Below are positions 25,233-33,550 of a DNA stretch of 46,227 bases, in pieces. A program made the translations under genes and the position numbers. Within the stretch, counting starts at the first letter, position 1. The number at the start of each line of letters is the position of its first letter. Source of the DNA: Bacteroidota bacterium (lineage in GTDB: Bacteria > Bacteroidota > Ignavibacteria > Kryptoniales > JAKASW01); NCBI GenBank assembly GCA_021825585.1, contig JAKAGT010000032.1, positions 1-46,227 on the forward strand, in the 5' to 3' direction. The notes beneath the pieces are model-generated. The model was not told the DNA's origin, ran no database searches, and was given only the letters and a program-made list of their open reading frames with translations.

Positions 25233-25280
25233 GAGTCATCATCATGCTTAGCATGATATCTCGGGCGAACTCCATCGCCT
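25228..25280 (-). promoter_or_regulatory. Fluoride (crcB-motif) riboswitch 2
   Basis: Minus-strand GGCGATGGAGTTCGCC (25279-25264), a stem-loop ATCATGCTAAGCATGAT, then GATGACTCCTG. The core is identical to riboswitch 1. It lies only about 36 nt after the dynamin-like gene stop, so transcripts from riboswitch 3 would meet a second fluoride gate here. Confidence 0.93.
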
Positions 25281-25315
25281 TCAGGCTAAACTTTATGATG
25301 AGGCAGAACCGGGGT

Positions 25316-27127
25316 TCATTTTTCCAACGCTGAGAACTCGGCCTCAAGTCTCGACATAATGTGTAGAGCCGCTTCATACTCTTTCACCTTGCCTGAGGTT
25401 TCGGATACATTTTTCTCTCTCATGCTCATCGCGTCTCCGATTATCTCCTCGATGCGGGCAAGATGACCGTTTACGGAATCGGAGAACGCCTTGCCAAGTT
25501 TCAACATGCTCTTGTCTATTCTCTGGACGATATCATACCTAGCCCTTCCGCACTGCCTGTCGAACTCAATCCTGAGAGTCTCTTTTTGCTTCCTGACTAT
25601 CAGATGCCGTGCGATTCCTCTCGGCAGCCGTTTGACCACGGCATCGGAAAGTTGTTCGAGCGACGGCTTGATATCTTCGAGGATGAAGTAATAGAATTCG
25701 GATTCGTCGTTGAAGAGAGGATACTCTTCCAGCCTCTGGAATTCCACATCGAATAGCTCCGCGGCGTGCTGGTAGACGTCGTCGATGAGCTCGTTCATCC
25801 GGCCGTACAAATCCTTGACCTCACTATTGAACTTCTCCCTGACTTTTGCCTCTTCGTCTGCCCGCCATTTATCGACCACCTCGGTTACAAGGCTTACGAT
25901 CGCTTTGTTCAGCTGGTCAATAAGGTCAGGGGCGTTTGAGCTTCGGTACTGAGCAGCAATTTCATCGAACCGTGCTTCGAGTTTTGGCAGCGTCTTGTCC
26001 TCGAACAACACCCTGTCCTCTTCTACCATCGTCACGATGTTGTAGGCGGTGTAGATGACCCGGGAGATATCTTCTTGACGCCTGTGGATCTCAGCGCGGA
26101 ATTTCCTGAATTCATCGACCTTGTTCCGGAGGCTTTCCGACGATTCAGAGTACGCTTTGAGCCGGAGTTTTGCCAGTGTCGAGGCTTCCGCTGCGATCCT
26201 CCTGGCCCTGCGAGCCGCCGAGCTAACCATGACGGTGGACTTTTCTTCGTTGAGAAACTGCATAAGAGAACTTTCGAGAGCGTGTATATGGCTCTCAGCT
26301 TCCAGTTTCTTCTCACCTTGGAGTCTCGCTTTCAAGGCGGTTTTTGAGCTTACGAGGAACAGTCTGATATTGTCTTTAGGGACGGCCATTTCCCTGGAAA
26401 GTGAGTCCCTGATAAAGTCCGCAGCTTCCTGTTTCTCGGTCTCATTTAGCATATCTACTTTGTTCAACACGAAGAAGATTTTGGTGACATGCTCGCGGAC
26501 ATTACGGAGAAACTCGACCTCGCCGATACTCAGGGGCTGATCGGCGGTCATGAGGAATATGGTAGCGTCGGATTCAGGCAGGAAGTGGTTGGCAGCATCC
26601 GTATTGTGTGCATAGACGGAGCCGACACCGGGAGTGTCGACAAGCTGCACTCCGCCTTCGAGGAAGCTGCACGGTAGTGCGATGTGTACAGATTCGACTT
26701 TCTTGAGGTTGTTGGGATTGCGTTTCTCGGTTACGAAATCAGGGAGCTGTTCCCGTGTGATCACTTCACTAACGTCGCCGGCGAAGGCGACTGTGATCTT
26801 TTCCTCTGATCCGTAGCGAAGGATTGTGATAATTGAGGTTAGGGGAACAACTGCCGTCGGGAGTATGTCGTCGCCGACAAGTGCATTGACCAGAGTGGAT
26901 TTGCCACGCTTGAATTGTCCGACGACAACCAGGTTGAATTTGTTGTCTCTGAGTTTACTGGCGACGTTAACGGAGTGCGGAATAAGGTCCGGGAAAGAAG
27001 GTGACAGACTTTGAGTGAGACTTTCGAGCAGCCGGATCAGCCGCATCCTTTTATCGACTTTGCCTGGAGAATTAGTGGGGGCCAGTCCGATCTCGCTTGT
27101 AGATTGAAGGTCCGTAGGTGACATCAT
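25316..27127 (-). CDS. Dynamin-like GTPase
   Basis: The 603-aa protein has a large-GTPase domain: P-loop GQFKRGKS (residues 70-77), G2-like VPLTS (95-99), DTPG (164-167) and NKVD (222-225). A long helical stalk (about 310-600) has basic/acidic coiled-coil character and no TM helix. Bacterial dynamin-like proteins remodel or protect membranes. The start is taken at 27127 because the open frame beyond it covers the terminator and aptamer of riboswitch 3. The AGGAG ribosome site lies in the 3' arm of that terminator, 11 nt before the ATG, so translation may also be gated. Confidence 0.9.
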   Translation of the reverse strand: MMSPTDLQSTSEIGLAPTNSPGKVDKRMRLIRLLESLTQSLSPSFPDLIPHSVNVASKLRDNKFNLVVVGQFKRGKSTLVNALVGDDILPTAVVPLTSIITILRYGSEEKITVAFAGDVSEVITREQLPDFVTEKRNPNNLKKVESVHIALPCSFLEGGVQLVDTPGVGSVYAHNTDAANHFLPESDATIFLMTADQPLSIGEVEFLRNVREHVTKIFFVLNKVDMLNETEKQEAADFIRDSLSREMAVPKDNIRLFLVSSKTALKARLQGEKKLEAESHIHALESSLMQFLNEEKSTVMVSSAARRARRIAAEASTLAKLRLKAYSESSESLRNKVDEFRKFRAEIHRRQEDISRVIYTAYNIVTMVEEDRVLFEDKTLPKLEARFDEIAAQYRSSNAPDLIDQLNKAIVSLVTEVVDKWRADEEAKVREKFNSEVKDLYGRMNELIDDVYQHAAELFDVEFQRLEEYPLFNDESEFYYFILEDIKPSLEQLSDAVVKRLPRGIARHLIVRKQKETLRIEFDRQCGRARYDIVQRIDKSMLKLGKAFSDSVNGHLARIEEIIGDAMSMREKNVSETSGKVKEYEAALHIMSRLEAEFSALEK

Positions 27128-27132
27128 AAAAC

Positions 27133-27164
27133 GAAAAACTCCTACTCTTGGTTGAGTAGGAGTT
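27133..27164 (-). terminator. Riboswitch 3 expression-platform terminator
   Basis: AACTCCTACTC (27164-27154) pairs perfectly with GAGTAGGAGTT (27147-27137) around a six-base loop, followed by TTTTTCGTTTT into the ATG. The 5' arm is the aptamer's own ACTCCTAC strand. The 3' arm contains the AGGAG ribosome site. Confidence 0.93.
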
Positions 27165-27222
27165 ATCAATCCCTTGCATTTTCGCACATTCGGGATGGTT
27201 TCGAGGCGAACTCCATCACCTG
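27156..27222 (-). promoter_or_regulatory. Fluoride (crcB-motif) riboswitch 3
   Basis: Minus-strand GGTGATGGAGTTCGCC (27220-27205) followed by TCGAAACC, the most consensus-like of the three. An internal stem and GATAACTCCTAC follow. It is directly downstream of a sigma70-type promoter and upstream of the dynamin-like gene. Confidence 0.95.
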
Positions 27223-27229
27223 CCTTCAT

Positions 27230-27258
27230 ATTTTAATCACAAAACTTACAGAGTGCAA
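27230..27258 (-). promoter_or_regulatory. Sigma70-type promoter for riboswitch 3
   Basis: TTGCAC (27258-27253), a 17-nt spacer, and TAAAAT (27235-27230) on the minus strand. A start about 7 nt later would place the transcript 5' end at the first bases of the aptamer, as expected for a riboswitch leader. It is the only convincing promoter found upstream of the three switches. Confidence 0.75.
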
Positions 27259-27324
27259 GTGCCGGGGCAGGATCTTACCTGGATTGATGCCCTCTTGGGC
27301 AAGGTAGAGTCGCTGGTCAGAGCC

Positions 27325-27763
27325 TCAACCACAAATGAGTTTGTCGGCGGTAATTGATTTGAAGAACTCCGCCGACCACAGGTCCAGAGCTGAATGATCA
27401 GTTATGTAAGGGAACACATCTTGTTTTGCCTGACCATAATCGATAACCCCGAATCTCTTGTCGAGCAACTCGTGGAGATCCTTCTCAGTGAGTGTCTCCC
27501 CCTTCTTCCAATGACCGGTCTGCACCATCCTGGACTGCAGGTGCTTAAGGTCGGCGGGGATTGAATAGGCAAGGTACCAAACGTAATCGTACAAGTCCCT
27601 TCCCTTCATTCGGCCGCTTCCCCATTTCCTGCATAATATCGCATGGAGCTTTCCCGCGAATAGTGAAGGCTGGGAAAAGAGTCTTATGGTGTATGGTATC
27701 GGCATCAGTTGATGCTTGAGTTCGTACGTCGCCCCCGCCGGAGGGTCAACGTCAACTTCCAGC
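27325..27763 (-). pseudogene. AbiEii-type nucleotidyltransferase toxin, C-terminal fragment
   Basis: The fragment starts at LEVDVDPPAG and runs through PSLFAGKLHAILCRKWGSGR and MKGRDLYDYVWYLAY to the stop, matching the C-terminal half of the AbiEii/AbiGii nucleotidyltransferase toxin family. The N-terminal catalytic part is missing exactly where the IS terminal repeat begins (27764), so the IS removed or displaced it. No AbiEi antitoxin is seen. The open frame continues into the IS but that part is not toxin sequence. Confidence 0.75.
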
Positions 27764-27787
27764 TTAACCCAAGTTCGACGGTAGTGG

Positions 27788-27811
27788 CGCAGAAAAAATA
27801 TTTTTTCTGCG
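27788..27811. repeat. Perfect 24-bp palindrome inside IS left end
   Basis: CGCAGAAAAAAT is followed directly by its reverse complement ATTTTTTCTGCG. A U-rich hairpin in either direction could insulate the transposase from outside transcription, as subterminal hairpins do in some IS elements. Confidence 0.7.
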
Positions 27812-28905
27812 GATTCAGTTTGGACTGGGGGATTGGGGTTCAAAAGTCAATGTAGTGCCGACCTTGTTTATTGCAACGTGGTACAGGGATGTGTTAACTT
27901 TGTACCATGTTCCTGCGACGGAAGTGCAGACACAAAGATGGCAAGGCACACTTTTATTGGTCACTGGTTGAGACTTACAGGACGAGTTCGGGTCCACGGC
28001 AGCGCACGGTTGCATACCTTGGAGACATGGATGAAGCAGGACGACTTGGTGTCAAGGATGCTGCCGAAGGTGACAGAGGACAGCAAGGGAATATCTTCTC
28101 TGATAGTGAGCCGGAATGGGTGGAAGTTGATGTCAAACGGGTTAGAACAGAACGATGTCGTCGGTTTGGAGACGCATGGATCGCACTGGAAGTAATGAGG
28201 AAGCTTGGGCTGCCTGAGCTGTTTGAGAGACTGATCCCCAAGACACATGAGAAGATCAGGTGGTCAACACTTGCAGAGGTTTTGATTGTGTCACGGTTTT
28301 GTGAACCAACGAGCGAACTATTCATAGCGGAACAGTTCTATCGACAAAGCGCACTGGTGGATTTGTTCGGGATCAGCGAGGGGGATATATATGACAACAG
28401 GCTCTATCGGGCGCTGGACAAACTGGTAGAGCAGAAGGATAAGATCCAGGAGCATTTGAAGAACCGCTTAGGGGTGTTGTTTGATCTGAAGTATGACATT
28501 CTTTTGTATGACGTGACTTCTACATACTTCGAGGGAGAAGCAGCGGCCAACCCAAAAGCTGCGAGAGGATATTCAAGGGACAGCCGACCTGACTGTAAAC
28601 AGGTTTGCATAGGACTTGTTGTGACAAAAGAAGGGTTTCCATTTGGTTATGAGATTTTCGAAGGGAACAAGCATGACTCTCCGAATGGATGCCTTCGGCA
28701 AAAGACGGTAGATACGATAGTAGAAAAGATGGAGTCGATGTACGGCAAATCGGATCGCATCTGGATTATGGATCGAGGAATGATAAGCCCGGACAATCTT
28801 GAGTTGTTGAGCAGCGAAGGGCGCAGATACATCATCGGGACCCCAAAGGCACAACTAAGGAGATTCGAGAAAGAGCTTCTATCCGGAGATTGGCAGAAGG
28901 TTCGT

Positions 28906-28951
28906 GTCCCGTCAGAATTATTTATGTGTCGGGATGCCGCAAGGCGGCAAC
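28906..28951 (+). repeat. Double-hairpin insertion A in transposase (46 bp)
   Basis: Begins GTCCCGTCAGAATTATT, has stem CCCG...CGGG, then TGCCGC-AAG-GCGGCA. Removing it restores KVR-GVEVKLC as in intact family members. It aligns with insertion B. Confidence 0.8.
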
Positions 28952-29443
28952 GGAGTTGAAGTGAAGCTCTGCCCATCACCTGAGGGAACCACCGAAGTGT
29001 TTATTCTCTGCCGTAGCACAGACCGGCAGAAGAAGGAAGAAGCTATCCACGACCGTTTTGTGACAAGAATAGAGGAAGGTCTTAAGAGATTTCAGAAGAG
29101 TTGCACCGATGGACGGGTCAAGAAGGCAAGCATTGTGGAACGCCGGATCGGCCGCCTGCTTGAGCGCAATCAGAGAGCGGCGTCTCTATTTGACATTGAG
29201 GTCAAGGAAGTCGATGGCGCGGTGAAGATAACATGGACAGTGAAAAACAATCTAAGCGATTGGGCTCGCATAAGCGAAGGGTGCTATCTCTTAAGAAGTA
29301 ATGTTTCCGATTGGGAACCGGAAGACCTTTGGACAGCTTATATCCAATTGACAAAGGCAGAAGAGGCATTTCGACTCAACAAGCATGACTTAGAGTTGCG
29401 GCCAGTGTGGCATCAACTTGAGCATCGCGTTAACGCACATATC

Positions 29444-29492
29444 TCCCGCTCAATTATTCTATAAGGGAATGCGGGATGGCGCAAGGCGCTCA
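29444..29492 (+). repeat. Double-hairpin insertion B in transposase (49 bp)
   Basis: Begins TCCCGCTCAATTATTCTAT, has stem CCCG...CGGG (CCCGC...GCGGG), then GCGC-AAG-GCGC. Removing it restores NAHI-LVCFMAYVLW. It shares TCCCG, ATTATT, CGGGATG and GCAAGGCG with insertion A in the same order. Confidence 0.8.
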
Positions 29493-29824
29493 CTGGTTTG
29501 CTTCATGGCATACGTCCTTTGGAAAACATTCGGTCGCATGTGCAGGAACGCCGGTTTAGGTGACGAACCAAGAAAACTCATCCAGATGCTCAAGGCAATG
29601 ACGCTCGTCGATGTCATCCTGCCGACCCGGAAGGGGGTCGACATCAGACTACAATGCGTGTCAAAACCTGACAAAGACCTCGCGTGGATGCTCCAGAAAC
29701 TACAGATCGTCCCACCCGAGCGACTCAAGAAAGATTACCAATTGTAGTGCCGACTTTTGCCCGCCTTCCCTCGTTTCCGCACGGAATCGCCGTTTTCAAT
29801 CGAGAAGTGTCGAACTTGGGTTAA

Positions 29825-30137
29825 CAGGCTGCATAACTTCAGTCCCAGCTCGAGCAAGTATCGGACCGAGAATCGCTTGGCGGCCACCCTCGGCGTACGA
29901 TATCTTCTTCCGATGTTCATACAGACCGACTTGCGGGTTGATGATACCGGCCATTTCAGGTTTCAGATCAGCAGAAGTGATTTGGACCTCACAGCAAGGC
30001 TGAGGCTCGATGCAATGTGGAACACCGACAGGGAATACGACGTCGGCATGCGTTACATCTTGACGAAGAGGTTTTCGCTCTCGGCCAATTACGATTCACA
30101 CTTCGGAGCCGGAGGAGGGATAGCATACACGTATTAG
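29825..30137 (+). pseudogene. CopB-like outer-membrane barrel, C-terminal remnant
   Basis: The last 100 residues of the frame (AATLGVRYLLPMFIQTDLRV, GHFRFQISRSDLDLTARLRL, YDVGMRYILTKRFSLSANYD, ending GGGIAYTY) look like the C-terminal strands of a CopB-type copper-resistance porin with a terminal aromatic. The N-terminal part is cut at the IS boundary. It is the only plus-strand remnant of the copper island and marks its truncated edge. Confidence 0.6.
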
Positions 30138-30193
30138 TGACACCTCGTCCTTACTACAGCAATATTCCGTCAAAAAAATCGCGGCGGACTTAC

Positions 30194-30218
30194 GCTTAAG
30201 TGACCCTATCACTTAAGC
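30194..30218. terminator. Hairpin at convergent gene ends
   Basis: GCTTAAGTGA pairs perfectly with TCACTTAAGC around CCCTA. It includes the stop codon of the sorting-domain protein. In the minus direction a T7 run follows about 15 nt later (30174-30180). It probably terminates the copper run. Confidence 0.55.
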
Positions 30219-31591
30219 TCCAGCATCTTCATCGTCCTGACAAATTCTTGCGTTGACAGGCGATAAAAATAAGCTCCACTCGCCAAATCGGACCCACTGA
30301 ATTGAACAGTGTGTATCCCTGCCGCCTGCGTTCCGTTGGCAAGCGTCGCGATCTCATTGCCGCGAATATCGTACACTTTCAGAGTAACGTGGCTGACCGC
30401 CGGAAGCTGGTAGCTGATAACCGTTGTCGGGTTGAAGGGATTCGGATAATTCTGGCTCAGCGAGAATGTCGATGGAGTTCCAGGATGGCTGACGACGGCC
30501 GTAGTCTTTTCAGGTGCGCCTACGAAAGCAACTGCTGAATATGCATCTGAAGTCGCAAAGGATAGAACGTTTCCGGAGATGGATACGTCAGAGAGAGAAA
30601 TCCAGCCGCTGCCGTTCCAGGCCATTATGCCCGTCGGATGGAAATGCCGGTACATCGAATCTGCTGTTACACTGTCCCAATGAAGGTGGCACACGATGTT
30701 CTTACCGAATTGCATCATGTTGGCACTTCCCATTCCGGAAAAGCTCATGAAATTAAAGTCCATTGTGTCTTTTCCAATTTGTATCCGATACCATCCTATG
30801 AAGGTTGAATCGTGCGATAGGCCGAGACTATCCATCGGCATCTCATCAACGCGACAATAAATCGAATCAGAAATATTCATCATCATCCCGGACATTATCC
30901 CCGGCGCAAACATCATGGTTGTCGCCGAATCATTCCAGCATTTAATGACCGTTGTGTCGGACGCGTTCTTCCGTACCCAGTTGCCATAACTGTATTGGCC
31001 GGAAGATGTTTTTGGAGCTTGGCCCACAAATGCAAATGCCGAGTAAGCTTCCGGTGTCGTGAACATCGCTCTGCTCCCGCTGAATGTAACGCCGGACATC
31101 GCGGTCCAGCTGGAGCCGTTCCAGCCCATCACTCCCGTAGGATGCCAATTCCGATAAACTGAATCGGTCATCATGCTATCCCAATACAGGTAACATGACA
31201 TGCTCTTGTAAAACTGCATCATGTTGCTGCCGCCCATCATCGAGTAGCTCATCATGTTGAAGTCAGTTGAGTCCTTCCCTATCTGAATCCGATACCAACC
31301 GATAAATGTTGAGTCGTGCGATATCGAGAGGCTGTCCATCGGCATCTTGTCGATGCGACAGTAAATGGAGTCGGGCATGTTCATCATCATCCCGGAAATC
31401 GAACCGGGAGGAAACATGATGGCCGATGCCGAGTCGTTCCAGCATCTCGCGAGGGTGGTATCCGTCGAATTTCGGTAAACCCAGTTGCTGTAGTTCATCT
31501 GCGCAAAACTCAACGCAGGGAACAACAAGACCGCTAGAACCAACAGTCCAAGATGGTTGCGTGATCTACCATTTGTATTTGAAAGTTTCAT
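30209..31591 (-). CDS. Secreted Met-rich tandem-repeat protein with type A C-terminal sorting domain
   Basis: The 460-aa protein has a signal peptide (about residues 10-31, ending LSFAQ). Two tandem repeats of about 165 residues follow, each with Y.NWV.(R/K)N.(T/S)DTT...CWNDSA, MFxPGxxSGMMMN and DSIYCR(I/V)D(K/E)MPMDSL; each repeat has Met clusters and three Cys. The C-terminus has SLSQNYPNPFNPTTVISY and SGAYFYRLSTQEFVRTMKML, a type A sorting signal for the type IX system. The start at 31591 follows AGGAG; the open frame extends 28 codons without one. Met/Cys content and location suggest extracellular copper or silver binding (inference). Last gene of the copper run. Confidence 0.85.
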   Translation of the reverse strand: MKLSNTNGRSRNHLGLLVLAVLLFPALSFAQMNYSNWVYRNSTDTTLARCWNDSASAIMFPPGSISGMMMNMPDSIYCRIDKMPMDSLSISHDSTFIGWYRIQIGKDSTDFNMMSYSMMGGSNMMQFYKSMSCYLYWDSMMTDSVYRNWHPTGVMGWNGSSWTAMSGVTFSGSRAMFTTPEAYSAFAFVGQAPKTSSGQYSYGNWVRKNASDTTVIKCWNDSATTMMFAPGIMSGMMMNISDSIYCRVDEMPMDSLGLSHDSTFIGWYRIQIGKDTMDFNFMSFSGMGSANMMQFGKNIVCHLHWDSVTADSMYRHFHPTGIMAWNGSGWISLSDVSISGNVLSFATSDAYSAVAFVGAPEKTTAVVSHPGTPSTFSLSQNYPNPFNPTTVISYQLPAVSHVTLKVYDIRGNEIATLANGTQAAGIHTVQFSGSDLASGAYFYRLSTQEFVRTMKMLELK

Positions 31592-31960
31592 TCGTCTCTT
31601 CTCCTGATTTCTATTTGAATTTGAATCGTGATCGGGAACTCTGTCTTTCGTAATCAATGAGACGCCAGTCATCACCCGGATGCCGCCACGTTCCGCGAAT
31701 CCTGCTGTAACCGTTCAAGCATCATGCCGACATCAAGAAAGACGAAACCAGCGAACTGGAACGAAAAGGAGGGAAAATGGGAATATGAGACTTACGTTTG
31801 AGGGGTAGGTTTTTGAGGTGTGATGTATTTAGGGACAGTGGAGCTGCCGGATGTGCGATTTGAAGAAAAGTCCGTGACCTCTGGAGAGAAGCCGAACGCC
31901 ATGCTGTCAGGCTGCGCCGCGTCAGGTCGGAGACACTGACGCGACACAACGAGCGTGAAA
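31592..31960. other. Intergenic stretch with hairpin, no gene
   Basis: About 370 bp between the monohaem barrel gene and the sorting-domain gene. A GC-rich stem (GTCAGGCTGCGCCGCGTCAG with CTGACGCGG-type partners, about 31905-31940) could end the upstream transcript. A short frame at 31722-31949 lacks a ribosome site and family resemblance. A promoter for the secreted protein may lie here but I cannot point to one. Confidence 0.4.
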
Positions 31961-33437
31961 TCAGAACAGGTATTCCAGTTTCACCGCTGTAACGTCAAAG
32001 TCGGACGCCGAGATAGACCTTGGGTTTGGTGCTCCCGCAACAACATATGCTCCGTACTGCGCAGCACCGATGTTGTATGTCGAGAAGAATGTCCTCTCGA
32101 GTTTCAGGTTGACATTTTCCCAGGGAAAGCAACCAAGACCGACGACCGCCCCGCTGACATTCATGTCCTTAAGCTGACTGGATGTCTGATAGAGGTATTT
32201 CAAGTAGGCGCCAATCAAACTGCTGTAATAATAATCCGCCTTCACTCCGAAGCCCTGTCTCGACACCGGAGCACCATCGCCCGGAAGTCCTGTAAATTCG
32301 TCCACACCGTAGAAGGCGCCATCGCGCTGAGACTGGAGTAGTCCAAAGAGCTCTACGAGATTGTTGTTGCCGATGTACTGAGCCTGGAAGTCTAATCCCA
32401 AATTGTAATAGTTGTCGATATAATCCGGAACTGCAAGCGCTGCGGCCGGCGCGGCGGTCATACTCAGCTTCCCGAAATAACCGAAACCTCCGATCTCCGT
32501 ATAGGTGTTCTTACCGATTGGAGGAAGATAGTAAGAGACTCTGACATAACTGTTTACACCGCCTACCCCATCGAACGCGCCTGAGCCTGATACGGCGCCT
32601 TGTACGTAGCCGTTGGCAGTCTGATTTGCCGTCGGTCTGTAGACTCCCACACTTGCGTACAGCCCGCCGCCGTCGAAATCGCCGAGCATTCCGAAAAGCT
32701 CACCGCCTTCCATGAAGGCCGTACCCGGATCGAAGAGAGTATTATGCGTGCTGAGTCCCATAAGGCTTGCCGTCAGCCCCCAGGTTCCGATCGAGTTTGA
32801 AGGATCGCCGGCGGCCAGGGCATCTTCCGCCCTTATACCGTAAACAAAGTTCTGGCCTGCGACAGTCTCATCCGGGGACACGAGAGCTACATCGAACATT
32901 CCGAGCCCAACAGTACCGCCTTCGTCATCGGGTCCGCCGAACTCAATGAAGCTTCCGAGTCGTGGAGTGATCTCGCCCTGCAATGTATATGCTTGACCCG
33001 GAGAGGTAATCGAGGAGATCTTTGTCTCCATAACCATCAGGACTGGAGACGAAACCCTGTCCAGCGGTTACAACCCCATGGGGAACGAGTCCATTCCCGC
33101 CTCCCTGCTGGTAGTTCCACCGTGAAGAGATTCTGGCAGAAATCATTGGTGTGGCTGGGAATTCCAGAATTGTCCTGCCCTGACTGACTGTATCGCTTGT
33201 GGACTCATGGTCACTTATTAGCTGAGTGTTATTGCCGACGTAACCATGAAGTTTGAAGTCCCTGCCGAACGGTGTGAGATGCGGGAAAACGGTATGGCAG
33301 GTTGCGCAGCTCAGTCCGGTCTGACGGGAATAGCTCGGGATTGCTTTTGCCGTTTGTGAAACAGCGAGGGCCAACGTAACAGCGATGGCTGTCGAAAGCG
33401 CCGTTTGCTGAACAAGGCGATTGACAAAGTTATACAT
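31961..33437 (-). pseudogene. Monohaem cytochrome-type outer-membrane protein, frameshifted
   Basis: The N-terminal frame (33437 down) has a signal peptide (to about residue 32) and a haem site SCATCH in SYSRQTGLSCATCHTVFPHL, then early barrel strands. The second frame (to 31961) continues with GEITPRLGSFIEFGG, many barrel strands, and ends VTAVKLEYLF. Together about 490 aa, typical of outer-membrane 'cytochrome c' proteins next to metal genes. The frames switch near 33020 at GACAAAGATC; one A fewer would read GDKISSITSPGQAYTLQGEI. Either a real +1 frameshift or a base error. Confidence 0.8.
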
Positions 33438-33550
33438 GATTTTTATCCTTCTATGATTTCTTATTTTGCGCCAAGATTAATAATCGATTCCCGGAGTTGA
33501 AGTCCGAGATTTCTACACGCGATCAGATGACCCGAATGTCGAAGAGGGTC

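Larger units (their letters stand above)
27907..29747 (+). pseudogene. IS1634-family transposase, two frameshifting insertions
   Basis: Three frames together give one transposase: 27907-28905 (DVTSTYFEG with the first catalytic Asp, WIMDRGMISPDNL), 28952-29443 (VEVKLCPSPEGTTEVFILCR ... HVNAHI-type end), and 29493-29747 (LVCFMAYVLWKTFG ... KKDYQL). At each break an extra 46 or 49 bp interrupts otherwise collinear protein: KVR joins GVEVKLC, and NAHI joins LVCFMAYVLW. Both lengths are 1 modulo 3, so each shifts the frame. The element is therefore not autonomous. Confidence 0.85.
27764..29824 (+). mobile_element. IS1634-like insertion sequence with broken transposase
   Basis: The 2,061-bp unit is bounded by perfect 16-bp inverted repeats TTAACCCAAGTTCGAC (27764-27779) and GTCGAACTTGGGTTAA (29809-29824). 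It encodes an IS1634-family (IS4 superfamily DDE) transposase on the plus strand. Without two palindromic insertions it would be about 1,966 bp. No target duplication is evident. A 12-bp direct repeat TGTAGTGCCGAC lies inside both ends. The IS joins a toxin-gene fragment to a CopB-like fragment, so a larger deletion probably accompanied it. Confidence 0.7.

Noticed and set aside
31722-31949. 75-codon minus-strand frame upstream of the sorting-domain gene
   Set aside because: No ribosome site, low-complexity Ser/Leu/Arg content, no resemblance to known families.
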